Both the position numbers and the translations under genes were made by a program. A stretch of 64,000 nt of DNA from Panicum virgatum (Eukaryota; Streptophyta; Magnoliopsida; Poales; Poaceae), in NCBI RefSeq assembly GCF_016808335.1, contig NC_053147.1, positions 15,238,913 to 15,302,912 of the forward strand, written 5' to 3'. The notes under the pieces are model-generated. The model had not been told where the DNA came from and searched no databases. It worked only from the letters and a program-made list of their open reading frames with translations. Positions 44,475 to 56,800 of the stretch are shown here, in pieces (within the stretch, counting starts at the first letter, position 1; each line of letters begins with the position of its first letter).

Positions 44475-45420
44475 AGGCACGGCCTTAAAAAGTATGTCCT
44501 AGTCCGTCCCCAGACACAATCAATAGTGATTAGTGTCGATCCGGCCCGATGGTCTTTTAGTGCTTAGCCGCAATCCTGGCCTATAGTGCCGACCCGAGAC
44601 ACGGCACGATAACAGCCAGTCCGATAGCGGCTCGTTAAAAACCCAATGCCCTCTCCCTCCCCCACCCGTGCCCCCCTCTCTCACACACAGTCTCGCTCCT
44701 CCCTCCACCGCTCCCTCTCCCAGCCCAGCGCCGGGCGGCCCTCTCCTTCCTCCTCCCTCGCCGAGCGGCGCTGCCCCCTCCTCCCTTGGCGGGCAGACGG
44801 CACGGATCTGGCGGCCCCGACGCCGGTGCGAGGTCCGAATCCAGTTGCAGTGCCATGGCCGAGCTCGTGCGGCCTCGAGCTCCGCCGCGCCGAACTCGAC
44901 CGGATCTGCGGCGGCGGCTCCTCGCCCCTTCTCGCGGGCTCCGGCGGCGGGATCTGCGGACCGTGGATCTGCGTTCTCTCTCTCCCCTTCCCCTTCCCCT
45001 GCTCCCCTCCACATCGTGGATCTGTGGCGGCGGCCATCCACCGCCGTCCCACCTCCTCCCGGCTCCCGCACTCTCCTACGCCGGCCGCCGCCCTTCCCTC
45101 CCTCCCTTCTTCAGGCGGGGGCGCGCGGCCGCCTCTACTGCGCCGGCTGCCTGTGCGGCTGTTCCCTCCAACCCGGGCCGGCCAAGCACGATGGGCCTGC
45201 CATGGCACGATGGGCCAGCCGTGCCATCGGGCCGGGCCGGCACGAAAAGAGGCCTTAGTGCTGGGCCTGAACCGTCAGTTAGGCACGAAGCCCAATACAG
45301 CCCCGTGCGAAAAATCTATAAGGCCTGATAGTGACGGGCCGTTTCGGGCCGGGCCACATCGGGCTAGGGCCGGGCGGCCCATTTGGAAATCTATATCTCT
45401 TAGTCACCCGGGGGGCGCCG
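44475..45420. repeat. Unclassified repeat-like, GC-rich segment
   Basis: Its edges are rich in GGCCCG / CGGGCC strings (44540-44640 and 45170-45400, for example GGGCCGGGCCGGCACGA). Between them is a C-rich, TCTCTC-containing stretch that resembles a gene 5' UTR. Long ORFs on both strands are compositional. It may be a DNA transposon that captured a gene 5' end; that is inference. Confidence 0.3.
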
Positions 45421-45744
45421 CAGCCCGCAGGCTGCTGCGCGCCGCGGCATCCGCACGCGGCTGTGTGCACCTCGCGCCGTCGCTGTCGAGCCGATGGGAA
45501 AAAGATGAGGAGGAAAGCCATGCGAGATTCAGTTCCCACCCACCACCACCACCGTCAGTCAGGCTCAGCTCGCCCTGCTCATGGTCGGGTTTGATGGTTT
45601 GCGGTTTGTTTCCAACCCAAAGCCAACATAAAAATATTGGTCCAGTGCGGACTGGATTTGAACGGTTTTTGACGGCTTAATCAATACCTTGGCTTGGTTT
45701 GGGTAGCCCGGTTCACTGGTTAACACAGAATTTGACATGCATTC

Positions 45745-47165
45745 GTGGATATGTGCGTGGACCACTCGGAGGCCTCCAGCCCCGCGGCCTCCTGGCTCGT
45801 CTTCGCCGCGCTCGTCGTGGTCGTCCCGGGCGGCGGGCGCGCTGCGCTGCCCGGTGCGCCTACGACACGCAGGTGCAGGCCTCTCACGCTCTCCGCCGTG
45901 GGGCCTGTGCTGGCTCCTTTACCTCGACCGCCTCCGCCACGACTCCCAGGACGTGCGCGCCCGCCCATCTTGCTGGCTCCTTCCGCCTCATTGTCTGCTT
46001 CGTGCTCCCCTGCTTCCTCGCCAATGCCGCCTCAAGGTGTTCTGGTTCTGCGCCAACCGACCCTCCCCGCTCTGGTGGTCCGACGCCGCGTGCGCGCTGG
46101 AGATGGCGATGTGATGTACCGCATCGCCATGTTCTTTTTTTTTGCGAAAAGGATGCCACGTATATTACAAGGATATGGACGGAGCAGTACACGTACACCC
46201 TTCTTTTGCAGAAAATACCCCATAAAATAAAACAATTACAAGCAAGTCCATACTGCCACTGTAGATCTTCCTCCTCAGAGCAAGCAGTCGATCCCCATTC
46301 GCCGGGTCACGCACGGAAGCAGCGCTCCTCCACCATCATCCCCCGAAGCGAAGGTCGGACTCCAAACATTGGAAAGCTGCAGCACATCCTCCGTAACCAC
46401 CCATCAGCTGTCGGACCCCTCGATTCGGCCACGCCGCTCGCCTTCACTTGCCCAGTAGCTTCCAGACGCAAGCCCAGCACCACCAGGAAGGAGGATAACA
46501 AGCAAAACTCCAAGAGCAAAATACCACATCCGCCGCCACCGGGAGGAATCCTGACGGCCGGAATCCACATCCCACCCAAGGGGATGACAGGAAGCTCACA
46601 TCCCTTCGAAGGAACGAAGCAGCAAGACCCCACCGAGCCATCTCCGACGAACACCGAAGCGCCGGAAATTATTTGGGTGGAGAAGAAGCTTACCCGCTTA
46701 GCGCCGAAGAAGACGAGGCCATCTTCACCGGAGCAAAAGAAGGGAAGCACAAACTGACCCTACCTCAGCTTCGCAGCCCCGTCCAACGCGCCATCGATGG
46801 CGAGTTCACAAGAGACGAAGAAGAGGGACAAAAGAACCACCCAACGCCATGGAGACGTCGTGGATATGGAAGCTATAAACCTAAAAACTAGATATTAAGT
46901 TATACAAGTGGATCCGCGCGTCGGTTCGCCGGATCCCCACTTCCACCGGCGCCGGAGTGGCCGTCGGAGGCGGGGAGCCGGCGAGCACGACGGCGGACCA
47001 GCGATTTCGCCCTGTCGTCTCACTCTGGACTGTAGCAGGGAAAGGGAAAGTGTCGTTGACCTTGCTCCCGCATCGCCATGTTCTTCATGGCGTGCGTGCT
47101 ATTCCAGACCATCTGCTGCTACCTTTAGATCTTGCGCATGACGGGATTCGCGTGGGATTTCAGCC
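45745..47165 (+). pseudogene. DUF3537-family membrane protein pseudogene, interrupted by a retroposon
   Basis: Blocks of a plant DUF3537 multi-pass membrane protein appear in three alternating frames: SWLVFAALVVVVPGGGR (45795-45845), YDTQVQAS (45865), WLLYLDRLRHDSQ (45909-45950), SFRLIVCFVLPCFLANAAS (45980-46035), VFWFCANRPSPLWWSDAACA LE (46040-46105) and MYRIAMFF (46114-46137), with MACVLFQTICCYL continuing at 47086-47127. Frame changes between blocks mark it as dead. The family is conserved in plants and of unknown function. The second half of the protein is missing beyond about 47165. Confidence 0.7.
46137..47067 (-). mobile_element. Non-autonomous retroposon in the DUF3537 pseudogene
   Basis: An exact 18-bp target duplication CCGCATCGCCATGTTCTT (46119-46136 and 47068-47085) with a poly(T) at the left end shows insertion in minus orientation. 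931 bp. A minus-strand ORF (46307-46750) has no recognised domain. The 3' end (minus: AATATACGTGGCATCCTTTT, then CGCAAAAAA) resembles that of the nested retroposon at 24349-25910. Confidence 0.85.
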
Positions 47166-47956
47166 AGTGCGCCGATGTTGCCGTCGTGCTGAGGCATTAG
47201 ACATGTCCAGTCCGCCGCCGCAGCGTCCGCCGTAGCCGCCTGCCGCAGCCACCGTCCGCGGTTGCAGCCGTCGTCGAAGCGCAGCCACCGTCAGCGTAGC
47301 CGCCGTCCGCCGTCCGCCCCGCAGCCGTCTCCGGAGGGCAGCCGCCGCCGCCATCTTTTTTTTTTCATTGGATCTATCGCTGTGTGCCTGTGTCGATGGT
47401 TTTGACGGGTCCAAACTGGAAACTGGAAACCAGAACACACCGCTTCCGTCGTATGGGTCAATACCAGTCCGGCTCGAAACCACGCTAAAGACCGGGGGGA
47501 CGGGTCCGTCTGGGTTGGGTACGAGCTTGCATCCGGTTTTGCTAAACCGGTGAACAGGGCGAGGCTCAGCCGCCAGGCGCCCAGGCGTGTTCCTGCCGGT
47601 GGCCTGTGTGCGTCATGCTTGATCATTTTCCAGGTTCATTATGATTATTCTCCAGAGTATTTTCATGGATCATGCCATGTGCCCGCTATCTGATGCTACG
47701 TCCCAGAGGTTCAGTGCGCAGCCGCGCGCTCTCTGATGTGGGCGATCGACATTCACTGTGCCGACGTGCACGCGGCGGCCAAAACCGGCCATTTCTTTTT
47801 TTTTCTTTTACAGCAAAAGTCTCTCAACCGTACATTATCACTGCAAGTCGGCTGGGCTGCAGGGCTAGCCGCGCGTGTTAAACCGCTCACAATGTCATGT
47901 CTGTTTCTTATTATAATCAATTTATCGGTGGAAATAAGCGATAATTTCACCAGACG
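47166..47956. other. Intergenic, GC-rich then AT-rich, no gene
   Basis: CCGCCG-type simple sequence at 47210-47350; nothing else supported. Confidence 0.4.
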
Positions 47957-47987
47957 TCTTGTTTATTTTCGCTTATGTGGTAATCCG

Positions 47988-49027
47988 TGTCGTGGAGCTG
48001 CAACCACGGCCGGGTGGCGGAAGGCACCCGCCCTAGCCCAGAGGGTGTGTACTCGGGGGTTAGCTAGTCCCAGAACGATCTTCCTCAAGAACACGATGAA
48101 CACAGCAAGATTTAGAGTGGTTCGGGCCGCCGGAGCGTAATACCCTACGTCCACTGGGTGTCGTATTGCCTCCCACGAGAGTGTGAGAGCTTGTGTTTTT
48201 CTGGAGCTGTCCTGTACACAGCGAGTGCCTCCCTTTTATATCTCAAGGGAGGCGCGTACATGGCTGCCGGGACCCCGACAAGTGGGCCCAGCGATGCGGT
48301 ATAAAATATAGTACTGTTCATCATTATGGCGTTGCAGGCAAAGGAGATCTTTCTCTGGATATCTTTGCCTGCTCTTGGAGTCTCCCGTTCAGCATGTCTA
48401 GGCGCTGTCTTGTCGGAACGGCGCCCGTCATAGCCAGCGGCGTCGCCTGCCACGTAGCTGAACGGCTGTGTAGGGAGCGGCGTAGGCGGTATGATGGAAA
48501 AGTGCCGTGCCGTCGTATCCATTTAATGCGGCTGACGGGCTCTGCGCGGGCGCGGCACAGGCGGCTGCACTGTGCACCTTGGTAATACGCGGTGCACAGC
48601 GGGGCCTGTCAAAGGCTGTCCCGCGTGCTGCGGCGGCAGAGAATGCGTCAACCATCCGCATTAAATGTGGTGGGTGGGCGAGTCCCCCTTGCGTAGGACT
48701 CGCGCATGAGCCCGCGCCCGTGCCCCCGGGACACGTGGCGTCTCCGGACCCCCGCACGGTAAGGGGGGTCCGGACGGCGCATTAGGCCCCGGACCCCTAT
48801 GGGGGTCCGGGGCCTGGCTGTCAGCTCGGAGCTTCCATCCCTTAGAGACACGTGGCGTCTCTGGACCCATCCCCAGGCGGGGAACGGGTCCGGGGCCGTT
48901 GGCCTGGTGAGGGAAGAGCCTGTCCGGTGGAGCCTGGCTACTCCGTCCTTACGCGTAGTTACGGATAACTACGAGGGTCCTGTCTTGCTGCAGTAAGAGT
49001 GGGTACCCCTGCTACAGGGTACCGACA
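47988..49027 (-). repeat. Left LTR (3' LTR of the element)
   Basis: 1040 bp, TG...CA. TATAAAAGGGAGGC on minus at 48227-48240. Contains two ACACGTGGCGTCT motifs (48724 and 48849 regions) and the near-perfect palindrome GGCCCCGGACCCC-TA-TGGGGGTCCGGGGCC at about 48785-48814. Confidence 0.96.
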
Positions 49028-49657
49028 GTGGCCCCCGGGCCCACCTTGGGGGAGGTACGAACCCGCAGGTGGGGCCACTACTGCGATTTGGCTCTGCATA
49101 GCTTGAAGTTTCTTGCTGCAGAGGTCTTGACCGGCCTTGACCATCCATCGTATTGTTCGCTGCCTCATCACATCGCAACGGCTTATTGACTCGTGGCCCC
49201 CACGCACAGTGGTACACCTAGTCATGCGCGCGACGCTCGGCATTCTTGCGGCCAGAGTAAACGGATCATTTACCACCGGCGCAGTTCCCGAAAAGCTCGG
49301 CCACGCCAGCGCTTAATGCGCGCACGTCAGCTCGGCTTCCGCCTCGCTCCGCGCGCGCGTGGGCAATGGTTCAGATCCCGTCTTTTCGCACCCTTGTTCG
49401 TTACCCGCTCACCCCGCCAGGTGGGCCTGGGCCCCCATGTCATGGACTGGGCGGTTAACTCCAGGCGCGGGCGTCGCTTGGGTTCTGGCGACGGTTCCGG
49501 AGTGCGCCGGTTGAATCGGGCTTATAATGGGATGAATCCGCATTCCGCGGTTACTTTCCCGCATTCGCCTTCTTCCTTCCAACCTTTGTGCCCCTTGCCT
49601 TCGAGCTTTCCTCGCCCCTTTCTCCCCCACACAGGTCGCTTCTTACTCCACCGAGAG

Positions 49658-52418
49658 ATGGCGTCCCTTGTTCATCCCCGCCGCTACCAGACCGAGGGAG
49701 AGTTGAACACAGTGCGCCGTCTGCTGGGATGGAGTGCTCAGGAGACCGGCTGGGGGGTGCGAGCAGGCTCGGTTCCCTTTGGCAACCTCCGCGCCGGGGA
49801 GTTTGTGCTATTTATCTCGCACATCTCCACCGGCGTGGGACTGCCGATTTCTTCGTTCCTGCTGCTGCTGCTGGAAGACTTCGGCCTCCAACTTCAGCAT
49901 CTGACGCCGCACTCCCTCCTCCTGACGTCCATCTTCGTGCATTTATGCGAGATGTTCGTGGGAGTTCGGCCCTGCGTCATCCTCTTCCGCTATTTCTTCA
50001 TTCTGGTGAGGTCCGGAAGGAGCAAGGACGAGGTGGGGGGGTACTACTTCCAGGTGAGGAGTGACCTGGCGACTCCTTACATTCCCGGCCTTGCTGGCGG
50101 AAAGTGGGAGGAGTGGCGCAGGGACTGGGTGATCGCCACCACTGAAGCCAACGAGCGCCTCGCCCTGCCGACCGAGGGGCCCGCCTCCGACAAGGCATCC
50201 TGGAGGGCCAAGCCGTCGCTGCAGCCGGAGTTCGACTCCGTGCTGGACAAGATTAGGTCACTGGCGGAGAGCTGCCTCACCTCGTGGCACGTGCTCGGAG
50301 ACTTCGTGAAGCGCCGGATCGCTCCCCTGAAGCGGCGGCCGCGTCCTGCGTGGAACTTCATCGGCCTCAACGACTGCAGCAGGACCCAACGCGGTGAAGG
50401 GAGTGACCTGACTCAGGAGGCCTTGGAGGTTCTGGTGCGGAACGTGACTGGGGACACCTTCATCCCGGAGAACCTGATCCTCCCGCAGAGCGTAGTCCCC
50501 CTCTGCGAGGACTCCGCGAGGGTGGCGGTGCTGGCAACCTTGCCGACTCTGGACGACGGGGGACTGGCCCCACGCCAGACCGGAGGCGACGCGAACCGCG
50601 GGCTCCGGATCCCTGGTGCATCCGGGGATCAGGCCACGCTGAGCGCTGCGGGACCCGGCGCCACCACGAAGGGGAAGCAGGCCGCGGCGCGTGGAGACTG
50701 CGGCGGCGGAGGCGCCAGTGCTGGGCGCAGCCGCACCCGACGCGGTGGTGGAGATGCCGGTGCTGGGCGCAGCCGCACCCGACGCGGTGGTGGAGATGCC
50801 GGTGCTGGGCGCAGCCGCACCCGACGCGGCGGCGGAGGCACCGGAGCTGGGCGCAGCCGCACCCGACGCGGCGGCGGCGGAGGCGCCGGAGCTGGGCGCA
50901 GCCGCACCCGACGCGGCGGCGGCGGAGGCGCCGGAGCTGGGCACGGCCGCACCCGACGCGGCGGCGGAGGAGGCACCGGAGTTGAGCTCGGCCGCGCCCG
51001 ACACGGCGGCAGCGGGGGCGCCGGAGCTGGGCACAGCCGCGCCCGACACGGCGGCAGCGGGGGCGCCGGAGCTGGGCACAGCCGCGCCCGACACGGCGGC
51101 AGCGGGGGCACCGGAGCTGGGCACAGCCGCGCCCGACACGACGGCAGCGGGGGCGCCGGAGACAAGTGCCGCAGCGGAAGCCCCCACTTCCAGCTCCGGT
51201 CCGGTTGCAGAGGAGGAGTTGGAGGTGGTCTTTGGCCGGCGGCTCATGCAGCTCCAACTCCCGGAGGAGGATGCGACTCCCCTTCCCCAGGTGCTGTTGC
51301 AGGTTCGGCGGTCGATCGAGGAGGCAACCTCTTCCGCCGAGGCGGCCTTCCGGCGGGAGTGGTCTACCCTGGAGAGCGAGCGCCAGCGCCTCTCCGACTG
51401 GCACACCCGCCTGGAAGCGCGCACGAAGGCTGAAGCCTCCCTCGCTGGGGAAACTCGGTCAAAGCTCAAGGCGGACCAAGAGGCCTACCGAGCCAACCTT
51501 AAGAAGGTGTTTGACCGAGAGTTTGCAGTGTCAAACCGAGAGAAATCCTTGGCGCAGCGGGAGCAGGACTTCACCCTGGAGGTTGTTGGCTTCGCTGCTC
51601 AGCGGTCCGACCTCGAGGCTCACCTCGCAGCTCAACAGTCCGAGCTGGAGGCTCGCAGCGGGGACCTCGAGGTCCGGAGGCAGGAGCTCGACGTCTTCTC
51701 TGTGACTCTGCAGGGATGGAGTGAACAACTGCAGGAGAGAGCCCGCCAGCTAACTGCCGACGAGGCGGATTTGGAGGAGGGCCGGAAGTCCCTCGCCAAG
51801 CGGGAGGCTCATGCCACCGGCATAGAGAAATAACTTGGGCGCCAGCGTGAGTCGCTCAAGAAGTTGAGGGACCGGGCGGAGGAGAGGGAGGCCGAGCTCG
51901 AGGAAAGGTCCCGCGGGCTCGAGGAAAGGTCCCGCGGGCTCGAGGAAAGGTCTCGCGAGGTGGAGGTGGCCAAGGCGGCCCTGGACACCCGGGTGCAAGA
52001 GGCGGTCCAGGAGGCGGTCCGGAAGCACCAGGAGGACCAGCGCGCGGGAGCCCAGCGGATCGCTGACTGGGCGGCCGAAGCGAGCCTCGCACTGGTGCCA
52101 TTGGGGATGAGCCCGATCCAGGTGGCGGAGCCGCCAGCTTCGATAGCTGACGCTCTCCCAGTGCTGAGCTCTGCTTCGGATAGGCTCCATCGTCTGGAGC
52201 CAGCCCTTGCTGGTCAGCTTGAAGCCGAGGGTCGCGAGCTGATCCGGATGGTGGCGGAGCACATCCTGACCTGCCTCCGGAGCCATGACCTGGCCATGTC
52301 ACTGGCGCCCGTGGTCAATGGCCCTGTAGTGGAGACGGAGGCCGCCGCTCGGGACAGCGTGCGAGAGGTCGTTGACTTCGTTGCCGCCTACTTCAAGCGG
52401 GAACCTGCGGACCCTTGA
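49658..52418 (+). pseudogene. Antisense ORF of the gypsy element: putative gypsy-type transposon (PF04195-like) plus coiled coil
   Basis: Plus strand, opposite to gag-pol. From the ATG at 49658 (MASLVHPRRYQTEGEL), the first about 250 residues carry the grass domain labelled 'putative gypsy type transposon' (LPISSFLLLLLEDFGLQLQH, LTPHSLLLTSIFVHLCEMFV, GVRPCVILFRYFF). Then come about ten 14-15-residue Ala/Pro repeats (PELGTAAPDTAAAGA type) and a long Glu/Arg/Leu-rich coiled coil (51230-52120), ending at 52418. The frame changes once near 50690, where the repeat begins, and a TAA at 51831-51833 interrupts the coiled coil in an otherwise open frame. Such antisense ORFs are known from several grass gypsy lineages; their role is unknown. 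It needs its own promoter, perhaps in the left LTR or the 49030-49650 leader. Confidence 0.8.
50703..51170 (+). repeat. 42-45-bp tandem repeat within the antisense ORF
   Basis: About ten units coding for Ala/Pro/Glu/Asp-rich 14-15-residue repeats, with unit lengths that keep the frame. They create long open frames on both strands, which are shadows. Confidence 0.9.
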
Positions 52419-52556
52419 GCGGGGCATTGTACCTTTTTCCTTTTGCATTATGCAACAAACATTGTATTAGCTGAAAATTTTTGAAGTAGAAGAAACTTCA
52501 ACTTAGCTGTTTGTCTGTTGATTTGCGGTATGCAGCGCCCCGGCGCCCTGGCCCCC

Positions 52557-52930
52557 TGGCGGATAGGTTCAATTGATTGGACCTGTCTGCCACGTGAGCC
52601 GTAGGAGATGCTCTGGACCTCCTTGGCATTGGGCTGCATAGTCTGTAAGACGAGCAAGTGCCTTGTTCCCTGTGTAGTATACAGGACTACAGAGAAAAGA
52701 ATCAAGCTCACTTATACAGTAGCAATGATATCGCAACTTAGCTGCTTGACGCATGCAGAATCCGTTCGTGATGTGTGGAACAAAGCGGATGCTCCGGGCC
52801 CCCTGGAAGATAGACTCAGTTGTTTTGAGTCTGTCTACCATTGAGACTGGATCTTGATCTGTATGAAGGCTTTGAAGCAGATGCTAGGACCCCCTGGTAG
52901 GTAGGCTCAATGGTTTAAGGCTGGCTACCA
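52557..52930 (+). repeat. Three related hairpin units downstream of the antisense ORF
   Basis: 52557-52592, 52804-52840 and 52895-52930 each follow CCCCCTGG or CCCCTGG and form an imperfect 14-17-bp stem (for example TGGCGGATAGGTTCAAT with ATTGGACCTGTCTGCCA). In the first, all three mismatches become G-U pairs in a plus-strand RNA. Confidence 0.7.
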
Positions 52931-53062
52931 CCAATCAGGGCTTAACCTGTGTTCCACTTCAAATTTATAGCTTAGTAACAGGCCCGCGAGACTCGTCCGT
53001 GACCAGTGCCAGGCTGGTACAAGGTCCGGGGCTCTAGATGCGCAGGTCCAGGTTGATCAGCG

Positions 53063-53765
53063 CTTGTTACAGAGTGGTGGAGTGTGTAGGCTTAGGGTAC
53101 GGGACCAGGCTAAGGCGCTACACAAGGCTCCGGACCATTCCAGGAAACAGCACGATCTTCCCGGACCTGGCTTCATCATCCCAGGCCTCTCGCAGCAGTG
53201 TTGCCGTGTTGGACTGGGCATGCCGTGTTGGATTTAGGAAACCAACCCTTGAGCTGGAACGGGGTCCGGGCCCTTAATTACCTGACTCCAGGTACTAGAG
53301 TACTTGTTACAGGGTGGTGGAGTGTGTAGGCTTTTGGGTACGGAACCAGCTAAGCGGCTACACAGGACTCCGGACCACCCCAGGAAACAAGCACCCGCTC
53401 TCTAGAGTAGGTCCCTAAGGGTCTGGACTCTTCTCCAGCAGCAAGAGGGTCTGGATCTGTACGGCAGTCCAGCAACTCAGCTCAGATCTTAGTTGTAGCA
53501 ACAAGGGCAGAGGTCCCCGCGGGGGTTAGAGAGGTAAAAACTTTGAGAATCGGCATGTGAATTTAAATTTTAACACAAAGACAAAACTGGGAGAAATTAT
53601 TTCCTTTGCAATCTTGTTGTACATGGCTTGCGCGATGGATGCCAGAGACTGGGTTTACGAGGTCGGACCTCTACCGTTCTGGGCCGCGCGTTAGCCGACG
53701 GTGCGATGGATGCCAGAGGTCAGGTTTACGAGGGTGGCCCCCAACCGCTCTGGGCCGCACGGTAA
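53063..53765. repeat. Direct duplications in the pol 3' spacer
   Basis: 53063-53150 is repeated at 53303-53390 (CTTGTTACAGRGTGGTGGAG onward, ending CCAGGAAACA). 53632-53702 is repeated at 53703-53765 (GCGATGGATGCCAGAG, then CTCTGGGCCGC-like end). Non-coding. Confidence 0.8.
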
Positions 53766-53806
53766 CTCTATCTTATTACAAAGGAAATGATTATTTCCGG
53801 CTCTGC

Positions 53807-56800
53807 CTAGGTGTAGAACTTACGCAGATGCTCTATGTTCCATGGGTTGGGCAGCGGCACCCCATCTTCTGTGGCGAGGCGAACGCATCCGGGCCGGCAT
53901 ACCTCTGTAACCCTGAAGGGCCCCTCCCAGCTGGGGGAGAGTTTGTGAAGCCCTGCTCGGCTCAGGATTCGTCTGAGGATGAGGTCGCCAGCCCGGAGCT
54001 CCCTGCTGTGCACGAACCGTTGATGATAGCGCCGGAGCGCCTGGTTGTAGCGTGCATTTCGGATTGCTGCTCACCACCTTCGCTCATCGACGAAGCCCAC
54101 GTCGTCGCGCCGCAGCTGTTCCTGCATGGATTCGTCAAAGGCCTAAACCCGTGGCGAGCCCAGGTGAATTTTTGGGGGAAGGCATGCTTCAGCCCCGTAG
54201 ACCAGGAAGAACGGAGTCTCGCCGGTGGCTCGGCTGGGTGTGGTCCGATTGCCCCATAGTACGCATGGAAGCTCGTCAACCCATTTGGCACCATGCTTCT
54301 TCAAGCAGTTGTAGGTGCGGGTCTTGAGTCCCCTGAGGATCTCTGCATTCGCTCTCTCAACCTGTCCATTGCTGCGGGGGTGTGCTACGGACGCAAAGCA
54401 TAGCTGGATGCCGATGTCCTCACAGTACTCTTGGAAGAGTCTGCTTTTGAATTGGGTCCCGTTATCTGCAATGATGCGGCTTGGGACGCCAAATCTGCAC
54501 ACAATGGACCTGAGGAAGGCGACTGCTGATTTCTTAGTGATATTCACCACAGGGGTAACTTCCGGCCACTTGGTGAACTTGTCGATGGCGACATAGAGGA
54601 ACCGGTACCCGCCGACAGCCCGGGGGAATGGCCCCAGGATATCCACACCCCACACAGCGAATGGCCATGAGGGTGGAATCATCTGCAGAGCTTGAGCCGG
54701 GGTGTGTATTTGCTTTGCATGGAATTGACATGCTTTGCAGGACCTTACCAGCTCAGCCGCATCCTGGAGTGCTGTTGGCCAGTAGAAGCCATGCCGAAAG
54801 GCCTTGCCAACAAGCGTGCGAGAGGAGGAATGACTTCCGCACTCGCCTCCATGGATCTCCGCGAGCAACTCGTGGCCCTCTCCCTGGGAAATGCACCGCA
54901 TGAGGACACCGTTGGCGCCACGGCGGTAGAGATCCCCTTCTACCACCGCGTAGCGTTTAGCCAACCGGACTATGCGCTCAGCGGACACATCGTCATCAGG
55001 GAGAATGTTATCTTTCAGGTAGTCCTGGATCTCGGAGATCCATGCATCGGGAGCTCCCTGAGAAGGTGGGTGTGGCTCTGAGAGGTCACCAGGATCCTCT
55101 ACAGGGCACACGGCCCAGGTTGGGCACCACAGGTGGAGTGCTGCCGGGACCGTTGGCTTTGAGGTGCTAGCTTGATCCCCTTCACCCAGCTCGACAGGCT
55201 GGGCGGTAGGTCTCTGCAGCCGTCTTTCGAAGACACCTTCAGGCACGGGAGCCCAGGTAGATGCTCTCGCAGAGAGATCATCTGCTGCTGAGTTGTGCTC
55301 GCGGGGAACGTGCTGTAGTTCCAAGGCGTCGAAGTCCTTCTCGAGCTTCCTCACGTGTATGAGGTATGCCGCGACCTGGGGATTGTTGCAGTTGCAATCC
55401 CCTCGGACCTGCTTGATGATTAGCTGGGAGTCCCCCTTCACCAGGAGCTGCCGGACCCCGAATGAGAGGGCTTGCGTCAGGCCAAAGATCAGCGCCTCGT
55501 ATTCCGCCATGTTGTTGGTGGCCTTGAAATCAAGGTGCACCATGTACTTTAGCTGATCCCCATTTGGGTCGATGAGGACCACACCAGCTCCGGCCCACTT
55601 TTCGCGGGCGGACCCGTCGAAGAAGAGTGTCCAGTGGGGTTCGGTGAAGACTGGTGCCCTGATTTCTGACTCCGGGGGTCCGGCGTTGACGACCGGACCC
55701 CCAGGATTGCTTGGGGAGGGAGTCCACTCCGCTATGAAATCGGCCACGATCTGGCTCTTGATTGCATGGCGTGGCTGGAAGTCCAGTTGGAACTCTGCCA
55801 GCTCTGCCGCCCACTTGGCGATATTGCCTGTGGCGTTGGAGTTGTGCAGGATCGCTCTTAACGGGTAAGAGGTCACTACGACAACTCGATGTGCCTGAAA
55901 GTAGTGGCGCAGTTTCCTGGACGCAATTAGTATCGCATAGATAAGCTTATGCGTCTCAAGATACCTGGCCTTCGCCTCGTGGAGGACTTCACTGACGTAG
56001 TAAACCGGCTTTTGGACAGTCCGGATCCCGATTACCGGGTCCGGCACGCCCTTATCCACCACATCAGGTCCTTGGGCCCCCAGCGGCTCCGGGCTCCCAC
56101 TGGCGCAAGGCTCGTCCGGACTCCCTTGTGCGGGGCCACGGGCTTCAGGCAGAGGTGAGGCTGACGGGCCCCCGTGTCCGGGGTCCGGCTCACCATCTTT
56201 GGCCGGGGAGACCCTGGTGTCCCCCTGGCGAGCTTGCTCCGCCCTCTCGGCGACCAGCACCATGTTGACTGCCTCCGCAGACGTAGCAAGATACAGAAAC
56301 AACGGCTCACCGGGCTCTGGAGCCACCAATACTGGCAGCGAGGTGAGGTGTTGCTTCAGCTCCTGGAAGGCCTGTTCAGCCTCTTCGGTCCAAGTAAATG
56401 GACCGGACCTCCTCAATAATTTGAAGAAGGGGAGGGCCCTCTCAGCTAGCCTCGATATGAAGCGGCTAAGAGCAGCGAGGGATCCAGTGAGCTTCTGGAC
56501 ATCCTTGATGCGGCCAGGAGGCCTCATTGCTTCGATCGCCTTTATCTTGGCTGGGTTTGCCTCGATGCCTCGATGTGAGACCAGGAAACCCAGCAGCTTC
56601 CCTGCTGAGACGCCGAAGATGCACTTCTCGGGATTCAGCTTCGTGCGTGTGGCGCGGAGCCGGTCGAAGACGAGGGACAGGTCCTCCACTAGTGTTGACC
56701 CTACCTTAGTCTTGACCACAATGTCATCGACATAAACCTCAACAACATCTCTAATCAGATTACAGAAGGTTTTGTTCATAGCTCGTACAAACGTGGGTAA

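Noticed and set aside
44646..45680. Plus ORF of 344 codons
   Set aside because: Pro/Ser/Arg-rich, crosses GGGCCG repeat strings, no homology recognised.
45699..46757. Plus ORF of 352 codons
   Set aside because: Runs across a target duplication from the DUF3537 relic into a retroposon, so it is chimeric by accident.
50258..51469. Minus-strand ORFs of 403, 314 and 178 codons
   Set aside because: Shadows of the 42-45-bp repeat and of the antisense ORF; Ser/Ala or Arg/Cys repeats only.
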